Of a DNA stretch of 44,742 nt, positions 22,161 to 29,680 are shown piece by piece; positions within the stretch are counted from its first letter, which is position 1; each line of letters starts with the position of its first letter. The position numbers and the translations under genes were made by a program. Source of the DNA: a virus. Below the pieces are notes generated by a model. The model was not told the DNA's origin. It did no database searches and saw only the letters and a program-made list of their open reading frames with translations. The stretch is from the IMG/VR virus record IMGVR_UViG_3300047195_000504, positions 1-44,742 of that record. One strand, written 5' to 3'.

Positions 22161-22646
22161 ATGCTGTCACCACTTGAAGAGGCGCAAGACCTGAGACAGA
22201 ACCCGCTGCCCGGCGATGGCGCTCAAGTCGTCCTGTCGATGGATTACACCACGGCACCGGATGACAGGCTGCTCTCGTCAATCTACGATATCGACCAGCA
22301 GACAAAAGCCTTACAAGACGAGATCCAGCGGCTGTATGCTCAGAGAGCCGTGCTGCTCGACCGGGCCCTGAAGACCGGCATCCGACAGGACATGAACTGC
22401 GAGCTGCGCGAGATCCCCGGGAAGAAGTTCCGGGTGCTCGATGCCGAACGGATCGTGAAGGACTGGCCCTGCATGTGCACCGAAGCGGCGGAGCTGGAGT
22501 ACCGGCGCGCCCGTGAGAAGATCGCAAAGGACGGCCCGACCCTGAAGACCCTGGAGGCCGTGATGGGCAAAGTCCGGGTTGACCAGTATTGCACGATCAA
22601 GCAAGGATCGACTACCTATGAGGTCATACCCCGGGGTCGGTTCTGA
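22161..22646 (+). CDS. Coiled-coil early protein of unknown function
   Basis: 161 residues from ATG 22161, two bases after the previous stop; longer in-frame starts overlap the preceding gene. Residues about 35-65 form a coiled coil (I-D-Q-Q-T-K-A-L-Q-D-E-I-Q-R-L-Y-A-Q-R). The C-terminal half holds V-L-D-A-E-R-I-V and V-D-Q-Y-C-T-I-K. It resembles phage early proteins only in general form. The stop overlaps the HD gene start. Confidence 0.72.
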   Translation: MLSPLEEAQDLRQNPLPGDGAQVVLSMDYTTAPDDRLLSSIYDIDQQTKALQDEIQRLYAQRAVLLDRALKTGIRQDMNCELREIPGKKFRVLDAERIVKDWPCMCTEAAELEYRRAREKIAKDGPTLKTLEAVMGKVRVDQYCTIKQGSTTYEVIPRGRF

Positions 22647-23737
22647 TGTCGAAATGCAAGAAGTGCGGGGAGACCGTCGTCTGGAGGGAGAAACCAAACG
22701 GCGGGTTTTTCCCGCCAGAGAATCCGGACGGTTCCCGCCATGACTGCGAGAACAAATCGGCAGGGAAGCCCGGCGGAGACTCGATCGTCGGCCGGCTCGA
22801 TTCCTATACGAGCGGATCAGCGACATTCGCGGTCCAGGACGGCAGCCTGAAGACCTACGCAATCACGCCCGGCATGGCACAGGAATGGAGGCAGGCCGGG
22901 TTCCTGCAACCGCCCGAGATCCACGCCGATGTCTGGCTGGAGTTCACGAAGGATAAGGCAGCGTTCATCCAGCCGGGATGGAAGACGGTACAGAAACCGG
23001 CTTGGGCCGCCCAACTGAGCGATCCGACGCAGCAGAAACCCGCACAACCGGCCGCAGCACCGCCACAGGAAACTTGCACGTCCCCTAATGCGGTGCAGCC
23101 GGAACAACAGCAGGCTAAGCCGGATACCTGGAGCCGGGAGCGGGAAGAGTTCTACCAACTTCTAAAGTCAGCCGGGCGGGAGGGCATGCCGGCCCTTCTC
23201 GAGTATCTCACCGAGAAGACCGACTTCTTTATCGCTCCGTCGTCCACGAAATACCACGATGCCCGGGACGGCGGCCTGCTGCACCATTCCCTCACAGCTT
23301 ACCACAACCTCGTAGCCCTGTCCCGGATATTTGCCGGGGATTACCCGGAAGATACCCTGAAAATCATCGGCCTCCTGCATGATGTCTGCAAGGCTAATTT
23401 CTACAAGACCTCGACCAGGAATGTGAAGAAAGAGCTCGCCGGCGGGTTCTCCGAGTGGGTCAAGGAACCCTATATCGACATCGACGACCAGTTCCCGCTC
23501 GGGCACGGGGAGAAATCCACCATCCTGATCCAGCGTTACCTGAAGCTGACCGATACCGAGATCATGGCGATCCGGTGGCACATGATGGCCTACGATGACA
23601 TCCGCTGCTCGTACGCGGGAAACCTCGCCATCACCAATGCCTGCGGCAAGTTCCCGATCATTGTCCTGATGCATATTGCGGATCTGTCGGCGTCGTTCCT
23701 TGAGATGCGGAAATCCCCGGAAGCCGGGGGTGCGTGA
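22646..23737 (+). CDS. HD-domain phosphohydrolase with N-terminal zinc ribbon
   Basis: 363 residues. A zinc ribbon at the start (C-K-K-C-G ... H-D-C) precedes a small beta domain and a Gln/Pro-rich linker (about 125-165). The HD domain has H-H near residue 212, H245-D246 in L-L-H-D-V-C-K, His287 in G-H-G-E-K-S, His312 in R-W-H-M and Asp346 in H-I-A-D-L-S-A. These metal ligands fit a nucleotidase or phosphodiesterase acting on nucleotides or nucleic acid. In a virus this may be dNTP hydrolysis, signal-nucleotide removal (anti-CBASS or anti-type III CRISPR) or DNA processing; sequence alone does not decide. Confidence 0.82.
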   Translation: MSKCKKCGETVVWREKPNGGFFPPENPDGSRHDCENKSAGKPGGDSIVGRLDSYTSGSATFAVQDGSLKTYAITPGMAQEWRQAGFLQPPEIHADVWLEFTKDKAAFIQPGWKTVQKPAWAAQLSDPTQQKPAQPAAAPPQETCTSPNAVQPEQQQAKPDTWSREREEFYQLLKSAGREGMPALLEYLTEKTDFFIAPSSTKYHDARDGGLLHHSLTAYHNLVALSRIFAGDYPEDTLKIIGLLHDVCKANFYKTSTRNVKKELAGGFSEWVKEPYIDIDDQFPLGHGEKSTILIQRYLKLTDTEIMAIRWHMMAYDDIRCSYAGNLAITNACGKFPIIVLMHIADLSASFLEMRKSPEAGGA

Positions 23738-23883
23738 TGCCCGTCTATCGCTGCACCGGGTGCACATATGCTCCCTGTCTTTATTTTACCCTCGATCCCG
23801 ATGTCGATGGCGATGATCTGGCATGCATACGCCGCACTCTGAATTGTCTCCCGGTCTGGCGCGAGATGAGGGAGGCAGACTGA
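23737..23883 (+). CDS. Small Cys-rich protein
   Basis: 48 residues from ATG 23737, overlapping the HD stop. C-T-G-C and C-L plus two later Cys can bind one zinc ion. Overlaps the next start by one base. Unknown function; one of a series of miniature Cys proteins in this region. Confidence 0.68.
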   Translation: MPVYRCTGCTYAPCLYFTLDPDVDGDDLACIRRTLNCLPVWREMREAD

Positions 23884-24113
23884 TGCCGCAGCTCCAGCAA
23901 CCGCCACAGTTCAGGAAAGGCGATACCGTCTGGTGGGAACCAAGGGACCCACTCAAGTCCCGGGATGCCAGGACTGCCAAGCAAGCCGGCTGGCTCGGGA
24001 CGGTCAACTATGAAACCGGGATGGCCCTCTTCCTCCGGTACAATGAAGAGCGAAAGGAAATCGGCGACCTCGTCCCGCTGGCCGAACTCCGGCACCGGGA
24101 ATTACCGAGGTGA
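23883..24113 (+). CDS. Small protein with SH3-like beta barrel
   Basis: 76 residues from ATG 23883. F-R-K-G-D-T-V-W-W-E-P, W-L-G-T-V-N-Y and a final L-V-P-L-A-E-L-R resemble the small SH3-like barrels (Tudor/KOW-type) that bind nucleic acid or peptide. Tightly coupled to neighbours. Confidence 0.65.
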   Translation: MPQLQQPPQFRKGDTVWWEPRDPLKSRDARTAKQAGWLGTVNYETGMALFLRYNEERKEIGDLVPLAELRHRELPR

Positions 24114-24118
24114 TTGAG

Positions 24119-24331
24119 ATGGAAAAAGGATTACTCGTATCAGTACTTGCGTTGCCCCGTGAAGAAGAAGGGGACTTTGAGGACTATCCCGGAACATTGG
24201 AGTTCATCGACCAAAGAGTCTATCTGAACGTCCTCGACACGAAACAGAATCTTGATATTTCGTTGGGATTCAATCTCAAAGAACTTCTCGCGGCAATGCG
24301 AGAGGCATTTTTCGATCAGGGGGCGGACTGA
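24119..24331 (+). CDS. Small acidic protein
   Basis: 70 residues from ATG 24119, preceded by CCGAGG; GTG 24110 is an alternative. Alternating strands then a helix (L-K-E-L-L-A-A-M-R-E-A-F-F), a compact alpha/beta fold. No family recognised. Acidic early proteins of this size often act as host inhibitors, but there is no direct evidence. Confidence 0.66.
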   Translation: MEKGLLVSVLALPREEEGDFEDYPGTLEFIDQRVYLNVLDTKQNLDISLGFNLKELLAAMREAFFDQGAD

Positions 24332-24636
24332 TGGCACAAATTGAGATCCCCTCTTCCGATGCCATGGCCGAAGCTGCACTCGATGGGCGGAAGATCTGTA
24401 CGACACGAAGCGAGAAGATGGACGAGATCGGTGATACTTTTCAGATCCTCGGTGCGAAATTTGTCCTGATCGATATCTGGCCTGCAACGTGGATCACATA
24501 TGTCAGGGACGACCTGTACCGCCTTGAGGGCTTCGAGAGCCCGGAGGAGTTCGAGAAAACGTGGCGTGCACTCCACCGGGGCCACTTCATCATGAACAGG
24601 GATTATGTCCTTCACTTTTTCGGGAGGGTTGCGTAA
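24331..24636 (+). CDS. ASCH/PUA-like domain protein
   Basis: 101 residues. The pattern A-A-L-D-G-R-K-I-C-T-T-R, G-D-T-F, a beta strand F-V-L-I-D-I-W, then Y-R-L-E-G-F-E-S-P-E-E-F and a final F-x-F matches ASCH-type PUA-fold proteins. These bind RNA or modified nucleotides, and some act as ribonucleases or nucleoside hydrolases. Here it is likely an RNA-binding early protein. Overlaps the neighbours by one base at each end. Confidence 0.78.
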   Translation: MAQIEIPSSDAMAEAALDGRKICTTRSEKMDEIGDTFQILGAKFVLIDIWPATWITYVRDDLYRLEGFESPEEFEKTWRALHRGHFIMNRDYVLHFFGRVA

Positions 24637-25898
24637 TGAAAATCGATATCCAGATCCATGATGCAACCCCGGAGGAGGTACAGAGATTCCTGATCGGTCT
24701 GCAGGTCAATACCCTGCACTACTCTAGACTGGCACCGATCCACAAACTCGGGAAAAAAGAATCCAACGCCAAGAATGCCGCGTCACCACGATGGACGGAA
24801 CCGGAATACGCGGTTGTCAAGGCGCACCTGAACGATCCCGATTGGCACAAGGCATGGAAAGAGTATCAGGAGAAGTTCCCCGGCCAGCGGAACGAGCATT
24901 CGGTCTACCTTAAGTGGTATGCCTACCGGATCCAGGGAAAGAAGGACAAGCCGGAACCTGAGAAGAAAGGAGCCGGTATCAAGTCGGGAAATCGGTACTT
25001 CAACAAATGGAAGATTCCATATTCCCACAAAGACCCCGAATACGAACCGGCCCGCAGGCTTTGTAAGAAGCACGGCAAACCCTACCCGGAAGCGCTCGCG
25101 CTCAAAGAGGCTGCGGATGCAGCGGAGCGGCAGAAGAAGCCGGAAAAGGTAGAAAAGCGCACGCCGGCGCCAAAAAAGAAGATTGATGCCCGGAAATGCA
25201 ATAAAGGAGGGGCGGTTATCCGATGGACACCCGACGAGGACAAGGCCATCATTGATTGCAAGGACAAAGACGACGCCATCAAGGCATACCGAAAATTATT
25301 CCGGGACAGCAATCGGAAGGGCAATGGAATCCGTCAGAGATTTCTTAAATTGCGGGAAAAAACGGTAACGGCATCACAATTAAATAGTGATAAAATTACA
25401 ATGGCGCCCCCCCCGGACGGGATCATAACCGGTATCAATGTCAGGCAGATCAAACCCGTCGATGGGAAACTATTCTTCGGCACCGGCACGGTCCTTGTCC
25501 GGGATGGCGATCTGGTCACGATTCGCAATGGCAAAGGGAAGAAGTATACCCTCGATGTGAGCAAACTTGAGATCGCCACGGGGCCGGAAAAGAAGGCGCC
25601 GGAGCACGGACGTTTTCGGGACGAGAGAAACCCGGAGGAGATGTCATCCCCCGGAGAGCGACCCGCACCGGAAGTGGCTACTAAGTCACCACAAAGCGAT
25701 CCCGGCCCGGTACCAGCCCGCCACATCACCAGAGGAGACAAAGTCCGGCATACCGTGACACATCCTTTGTTCCCCGGTATCGGGACGGTCGTGAAAACCA
25801 CAATCAATGGGAACGAGGTTCTGGTGGATTATGGTAGCGGCACTGAGTGGCTGGATCGGAAGAACCTTGAACTCATGCCGGTGGAGGCGAAGACATGA
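24636..25898 (+). CDS. Two SANT/Myb-like domains plus C-terminal SH3-like domain
   Basis: 420 residues from ATG 24636. SANT-like unit 1 is at about residues 50-105 (R-W-T-E-P-E-Y ... F-P-G-Q-R ... Y-L-K-W-Y). A Lys/Glu-rich linker follows, then unit 2 at about 190-245 (R-W-T-P-D-E-D-K ... F-L-K-L-R). A beta section lies at 260-320. The end (about 360-415) has G-D-K-V-R-H-T, F-P-G-I-G-T-V-V and V-D-Y-G, like an SH3/Tudor barrel. Tandem SANT domains usually bind DNA, so this may be a transcription or chromatin-type regulator. No known protein with this full order comes to mind. Confidence 0.72.
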   Translation: MKIDIQIHDATPEEVQRFLIGLQVNTLHYSRLAPIHKLGKKESNAKNAASPRWTEPEYAVVKAHLNDPDWHKAWKEYQEKFPGQRNEHSVYLKWYAYRIQGKKDKPEPEKKGAGIKSGNRYFNKWKIPYSHKDPEYEPARRLCKKHGKPYPEALALKEAADAAERQKKPEKVEKRTPAPKKKIDARKCNKGGAVIRWTPDEDKAIIDCKDKDDAIKAYRKLFRDSNRKGNGIRQRFLKLREKTVTASQLNSDKITMAPPPDGIITGINVRQIKPVDGKLFFGTGTVLVRDGDLVTIRNGKGKKYTLDVSKLEIATGPEKKAPEHGRFRDERNPEEMSSPGERPAPEVATKSPQSDPGPVPARHITRGDKVRHTVTHPLFPGIGTVVKTTINGNEVLVDYGSGTEWLDRKNLELMPVEAKT

Positions 25899-26113
25899 GT
25901 TCTGTTGAAGTCATCATATGCGACGGGTGCGGAAAAGGATCCGATGTTGGTAAGAACAAAGGCTGGATCCGCATCAATGCCAACGAGGATTATTCTGTCG
26001 ATATCATAGGTGGCGGCGATGTCTTTACCCCGGTAGCAACCACCCAGCATGATTTCTGTTCTCCCAGATGCCTCTGTTCGTGGATTAAGAGAATATATGG
26101 GGCGAAGGCATGA
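25895..26113 (+). CDS. Small zinc-binding protein
   Basis: 72 residues from ATG 25895 (ATGA overlap). C-D-G-C near the start and C-S-P-R-C-L-C near the end form a probable treble-clef or rubredoxin-like zinc site, with H-D-F-C-S-P-R-C. Similar small proteins detect or process nucleic acids; function unknown. Confidence 0.72.
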   Translation: MSSVEVIICDGCGKGSDVGKNKGWIRINANEDYSVDIIGGGDVFTPVATTQHDFCSPRCLCSWIKRIYGAKA

Positions 26114-26271
26114 CCGACAAATACCCCGACGACTGTAAGCACCGCGACAACGAGAACCACATCGTTTGTAAAATCTTCGATATGTCCTGTGCAATGTTCC
26201 ATACCCGCATCTTCAGTCTCCCATCCTGCGCCGGGAAAGGGAAATGCCCCTACTACGAGGCGGCACCATGA
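26110..26271 (+). CDS. Small Cys-rich protein
   Basis: 53 residues from ATG 26110, overlapping both neighbours by 4 nt. Cys at positions 9, 20, 27, 40 and 46 with a His-rich N-terminal part suggests one metal site. Unknown function. Confidence 0.7.
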   Translation: MTDKYPDDCKHRDNENHIVCKIFDMSCAMFHTRIFSLPSCAGKGKCPYYEAAP

Positions 26272-27047
26272 CCGGCGAACTCGTCCCGGTCGGCCAGACC
26301 GTGCGGGTGATCCCATCAGAAATCGGGCCGGTAATCCCGGTGGTCGATATCTCTGAGATGATCGGGGTTGATGACAGCACCATCAGCAAGAAGTTCAAAG
26401 CCTTTGAAAAGTGGCTAAGCCCCTGTTCGGTTTTCATACCCTTGTCAACCACCGGCGGGATGCAGCGGTTCCGGTGCCTGAACCGCAAAGGGTTTGACCG
26501 GCTCCTGATCCTGATGCGGCCTAAGAAGACCGGTGAGGAAAGCATCGACCGGCTCTTTGAGCTCAGGGAATCGATCCTTGAAAAAATGAGTACTGGGGGT
26601 AAGGAGATTGTGCAAACCCAAAACCTCGACACCGAACTCCAGCAGGCCCGGAGGATTGCGGAGCTCACGGATACCGACCCCCGCGTCATGCAGGCCGCCG
26701 CGCTCAGGAAATGCGGTCTTCCGGAATATGCTGACGTGCTCGTGCCGTCCGTCATTCATGGTGAGAACGGTTGGTACAATCCCTCCGGTCTGGTTAAGCT
26801 CTGCAACGACCCGCTCCTGAATGCCGAACGGCTGAACTGGTACCTGCGAAACAAGGGATACCAGTACCGGGACGGTTTTCTGTGGCGGCTGACACCTGAG
26901 GGGATGGAGCACGGCAAAGAATATATCTATACCGCGCCGTCACAGCATCAGGAGATCCGGATTTCATGGCGGGGGAGCATCCTGTATGCGTCCGGGCTGA
27001 AGCGCCCGATAGCGAACGATCAGGCGGCACTACCGGCAAGGGCGTGA
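26268..27047 (+). CDS. Phage antirepressor (P22 AR N-like)
   Basis: 259 residues from ATG 26268. The N-terminal domain has I-P-V-V-D-I-S-E-M-I-G-V, D-S-T-I-S-K-K-F, then F-I-P-L-S-T-T-G-G and F-R-C-L-N-R-K-G-F-D-R-L-L-I-L-M, the pattern of P22-type antirepressor N-domains. The C-terminal half (E-N-G-W-Y-N-P-S-G-L, L-N-W-Y-L-R-N-K-G-Y-Q) resembles an antirepressor or Rha-like DNA-binding domain. Such proteins inactivate repressors during induction, so it may act on the RHH switch. Overlaps the previous gene by 4 nt. Confidence 0.75.
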   Translation: MTGELVPVGQTVRVIPSEIGPVIPVVDISEMIGVDDSTISKKFKAFEKWLSPCSVFIPLSTTGGMQRFRCLNRKGFDRLLILMRPKKTGEESIDRLFELRESILEKMSTGGKEIVQTQNLDTELQQARRIAELTDTDPRVMQAAALRKCGLPEYADVLVPSVIHGENGWYNPSGLVKLCNDPLLNAERLNWYLRNKGYQYRDGFLWRLTPEGMEHGKEYIYTAPSQHQEIRISWRGSILYASGLKRPIANDQAALPARA

Positions 27048-27223
27048 TGGTGATGGGGACATATTTTCAGCAAATCAGATGCCCGGTTTGTAACGGGGCC
27101 GGTGGAGTTGAACCCTCTTTTGGCACAGGTGCATCTGTTGGTGGTGGGACATCGAATATATCCGAAAAACCTTGTCCCGGTTGTGGGGGATCGGGAATTC
27201 AGATCGTTCAGGTAACGGAGTGA
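27047..27223 (+). CDS. Small DnaJ-type zinc finger protein
   Basis: 58 residues from ATG 27047 (ATG 27053 is an alternative). Two C-x-x-C-x-G-x-G units (C-P-V-C-N-G-A-G-G and C-P-G-C-G-G-S-G) separated by 33 residues of glycine-rich sequence match the DnaJ central zinc motif, here without J domain. It could bind unfolded protein or RNA. Confidence 0.75.
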   Translation: MVMGTYFQQIRCPVCNGAGGVEPSFGTGASVGGGTSNISEKPCPGCGGSGIQIVQVTE

Positions 27224-27228
27224 TATCG

Positions 27229-27444
27229 ATGGCCCGAAAATCAAGGCGCAACAAGAGCGCACGCAAACCCCCGAAGACTATCACCGGCCCGACCGCGAAG
27301 CAGATCCTGGCAAAGGCGAAGCTCGGGAGAGTGGAACAGGACATACTTTATAGGGATCTCATCCGGAAGCACGGCGACAACGTGCCGGTCTACGTTCTCT
27401 TTGAGCACCGGGCGATCCGGCTCCAGGGGGCGATCTCGGGATGA
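27229..27444 (+). CDS. Small basic protein
   Basis: 71 residues from ATG 27229. The first 20 residues are very basic (A-R-K-S-R-R-N-K-S-A-R-K-P-P-K), the rest helical with a beta end. Probably nucleic-acid binding. ATGA overlap with the next gene. Confidence 0.65.
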   Translation: MARKSRRNKSARKPPKTITGPTAKQILAKAKLGRVEQDILYRDLIRKHGDNVPVYVLFEHRAIRLQGAISG

Positions 27445-27632
27445 TGTGCCCGCTGACAATGAGGGATCGGATCGGCCGCCTGAAATGCGGTGGCCGGAAT
27501 GGCAGGTGTGAGAAACGATACGATCGCCAGATCACCTGCGAGCTCCGGGACGGCGAGAATGATCCGGATATGAAAGATGTCCGGGATTCGGTACGGAAGA
27601 TATTCCGGGATGCTGCCGGGAGGAGATTATGA
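27441..27632 (+). CDS. Small basic Cys-containing protein
   Basis: 63 residues from ATG 27441. Cys in C-P, C-G-G, C-E-K and C-E-L plus many Arg residues suggest a zinc-binding nucleic-acid contact. Overlaps neighbours on both sides. No family recognised. Confidence 0.65.
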   Translation: MMCPLTMRDRIGRLKCGGRNGRCEKRYDRQITCELRDGENDPDMKDVRDSVRKIFRDAAGRRL

Positions 27633-28561
27633 CAAGATGTCCTGAATTTTACGAGAAGCTTGAACGAGATGGGAATTTCTGCGGGCTTTCACCAAGTGAG
27701 GTTACCCGGATCAAGGCGTACCGGGAACTGGTTGACAAAATCTCAAAGCAGGGAATCGACCGGACGCTCATCTATGAACATTTCCCCGCAGGTGCAGCGC
27801 GGGAGATCACTGCCCTGAAAGATGACGAACTCCGGATCAAGGGACTCAACTATGTGGTTGCCTGCCTGAAGCGGAATGAAAAGATCACAGCTGGTGATCT
27901 ACTAAAAACGCTGGAAGGATTCCGAGAGGAATCAGGGTCGCGTTCTAAAAAGTTGCCATTTGGCAAGAAAGGAACACATCCCACGCCAGAATCGGCAAAA
28001 GAACCGCGAACTGAAAAACCACCCATGGGACAGGTAAAACGACCATTGCCAGTGGAGAGACCACCCGATGCCCCACCGGCCCCGCTCGCTGCGCAGCTCA
28101 AGGAGAGATACGCTCCGGTGCAGAACCCGCCGCCAAATGTAGCGAATGTAGGCAATGTATTGAATGTAGAAAAACCCCCCTGCCAGGAAGGGGAACCCTG
28201 CCCGGCACCGAACGGCCGCGACCACCTCGTCAGACAACAGGTTCTCGGGAACAAGTGCGATCTCACCGGCAGTCTGGTCAGGAACCTGACTGTCTGCCCG
28301 ATAATCCAGCGCCAGCGTGCCGCAGAAGCCAATGGCGCGGTGTTCACATCCGCCGGGCAGGTGAGAGCACCTGCCGATGAACGGGCGCCAAGGGAATTGC
28401 CACGCTCAACGCAGGCCGCGCCCCGGCAGGTTGTCATCACATTCAGTGAAAAACAATGGAACATCCTGAAACAGATCCAGCGTGAGGATCTCGCGGATTC
28501 GTTTGAAAATGCGGTCAAATACCTGGTCAATGAAGCCGGGGAACGGATGGAAGGGGCGTGA
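27629..28561 (+). CDS. Multi-domain early protein with disordered centre
   Basis: 310 residues from ATG 27629. The N-terminal 100 residues are helical (L-S-P-S-E-V-T-R-I-K-A-Y-R-E-L-V, then I-Y-E-H-F-P-A-G-A-A-R-E-I and G-L-N-Y-V-V-A-C-L-K-R), reminiscent of replication or partition accessory domains. A Pro/Lys-rich centre contains four N-V repeats encoded by 9-bp direct repeats. The C-terminal 50 residues (V-V-I-T-F-S-E-K-Q-W-N-I-L-K) look like an RHH-type helix bundle. It may be a DNA-binding replication protein; this is inference. Confidence 0.65.
   Translation: MTRCPEFYEKLERDGNFCGLSPSEVTRIKAYRELVDKISKQGIDRTLIYEHFPAGAAREITALKDDELRIKGLNYVVACLKRNEKITAGDLLKTLEGFREESGSRSKKLPFGKKGTHPTPESAKEPRTEKPPMGQVKRPLPVERPPDAPPAPLAAQLKERYAPVQNPPPNVANVGNVLNVEKPPCQEGEPCPAPNGRDHLVRQQVLGNKCDLTGSLVRNLTVCPIIQRQRAAEANGAVFTSAGQVRAPADERAPRELPRSTQAAPRQVVITFSEKQWNILKQIQREDLADSFENAVKYLVNEAGERMEGA
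28136..28168 (+). repeat. Four 9-bp direct repeats, AATGTA core
   Basis: AATGTA occurs at 28136, 28145, 28154 and 28163 with exact 9-bp spacing. The AT-rich block stands out in GC-rich surroundings. In protein it gives N-V repeated every third residue. Iteron-like, but it may merely be a coding repeat. Confidence 0.7.
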
Positions 28562-28564
28562 ACC

Positions 28565-29041
28565 GTGCACGGCAACTGCAAGGATAAAACCCGGTTCCCG
28601 CTATCGATCTACCAGTACGCTGAGTTCAAACCATATCTCACGGTCGTGAAGAAGATCACGCGCCGGGAACTCAAAGGCGTGCCGGTCGTTTCAAGGACGC
28701 GGATTATCGATATTATCGAGAACACCGAGGAATACCGGCGTGCTGTGGAAGGTGTGACGGTCCCGAACCCGGGAATGTGGAGACCGAAAGACCGGCCGGA
28801 ACGGTACCGGGAGCGCCGGGTCTGGAACGTCATGGGTGTGATCATGCGGGATCTGGGATACTATAAATATTCCGATCACGCATGGTGCCGGACCCCTCTT
28901 TTTCCTGTCGAACCTGAGAAAACAACAGATCGACCTTTCCAAGAGGAATCGTGTGGTGTGTTACACACCACACTCAGTACGTACTCTCAGGAAGGAAGGA
29001 AGGAAGGAAGAGCCGGACTGGAAACAATGGGGTTGGTCTGA
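28565..29041 (+). CDS. Uncharacterised DNA-binding-like protein, GTG start
   Basis: 158 residues from GTG 28565. The first 110 residues look like a regular domain (L-S-I-Y-Q-Y-A-E-F-K-P-Y, then R-E-L-K-G-V-P-V-V-S-R-T-R-I, R-R-V-W-N-V-M-G-V-I-M-R-D-L-G-Y), compatible with a winged-helix-like fold. After about residue 130 it enters an AGGA tandem repeat and becomes low-complexity. The next gene overlaps in another frame, and loss of one repeat unit would join the two. Confidence 0.65.
   Translation: MHGNCKDKTRFPLSIYQYAEFKPYLTVVKKITRRELKGVPVVSRTRIIDIIENTEEYRRAVEGVTVPNPGMWRPKDRPERYRERRVWNVMGVIMRDLGYYKYSDHAWCRTPLFPVEPEKTTDRPFQEESCGVLHTTLSTYSQEGRKEGRAGLETMGLV
28989..29010 (+). repeat. AGGA tetranucleotide repeat
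   Basis: Five AGGA units plus AG inside coding sequence. Four-base steps are not frame-neutral; deletion of one unit would fuse frame 2 of the upstream gene with frame 3 of the downstream one. It may also serve as a purine-rich ribosome binding site for the downstream gene. Confidence 0.8.
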
Positions 29042-29042
29042 A

Positions 29043-29579
29043 TTGGTATTCAGGCGCATCAATGTCACCGTCGATGATGATGTTCACCGCGTTTTTGTCG
29101 ATGAAGTCGGTACCGGGAATGTCTCGGAAGCCATCCGGATCATTGAGGAGGAACTGATCCTCGGGCCGGAAGAAGAGCGCCATCTGACCATCCGGGCCCG
29201 GTCCCGACTGGTTGCCGATCGCGCCCGGAAGAAACTCCTGGAGCAGCGCAAGCTGCTCACCGATGAGGAGAACCGGAAGATCGATCAGCAACAGGCTGCC
29301 CGGGCCCGGGAACTTGCTATCAAACAGGCTGTCACATCCGAGATCCGCCGGCAGCGGTTCAGGCCCGAATACATCTATGACGATCAGCTCTATACTTGGC
29401 AGCGGAAACGGGACGAATTAGCTGATGGCGTCACCCACGCCTGCCAGATTGATCTGACATGGAAAGACATCGAGCCGGTCGTGATCCGGTGCATCGGGCT
29501 TCCAAAAGATCCCGACACGCCAAACTTCGTTCAGGAAGCCGCCGGGTTCGTGGAACAGGATATCGGTGACGCGTCATGA
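29043..29579 (+). CDS. RHH-type protein with coiled coil
   Basis: 178 residues from TTG 29043; the frame is open to 28953, so an upstream start or a fusion is possible. I-N-V-T-V-D-D-D-V-H-R-V-F ... N-V-S-E-A-I-R-I-I-E-E-E-L is an RHH pattern. A long charged coiled coil (about 60-130) follows, then a small C-terminal domain. Such proteins bind DNA as dimers. It lies directly after the tetranucleotide repeat. Confidence 0.65.
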   Translation: MVFRRINVTVDDDVHRVFVDEVGTGNVSEAIRIIEEELILGPEEERHLTIRARSRLVADRARKKLLEQRKLLTDEENRKIDQQQAARARELAIKQAVTSEIRRQRFRPEYIYDDQLYTWQRKRDELADGVTHACQIDLTWKDIEPVVIRCIGLPKDPDTPNFVQEAAGFVEQDIGDAS

Positions 29580-29680
29580 CCCCCGGTGAGCGCCGCATGT
29601 GGATCGTGATCGTGCTGGTGCTCCTGCTCATGCTGGCACTGACGATCCGGAGCCGGTGGTGGTGGGTTGCATGGCTCTAG
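29576..29680 (+). CDS. Single-pass membrane micro-protein
   Basis: 34 residues from ATG 29576 (ATGA overlap). One transmembrane helix (W-I-V-I-V-L-V-L-L-L-M-L-A-L-T-I) and an Arg/Trp-rich end (R-S-R-W-W-W-V-A-W-L). Tiny membrane proteins like this may act as pinholins, antiholins or membrane effectors. The HNH gene starts inside its last codons. Confidence 0.65.
   Translation: MTPGERRMWIVIVLVLLLMLALTIRSRWWWVAWL

Noticed and set aside
22159-22527. Arg-rich minus-strand frame
   Set aside because: Antisense shadow of the coiled-coil early gene with extreme Arg/Ser content.
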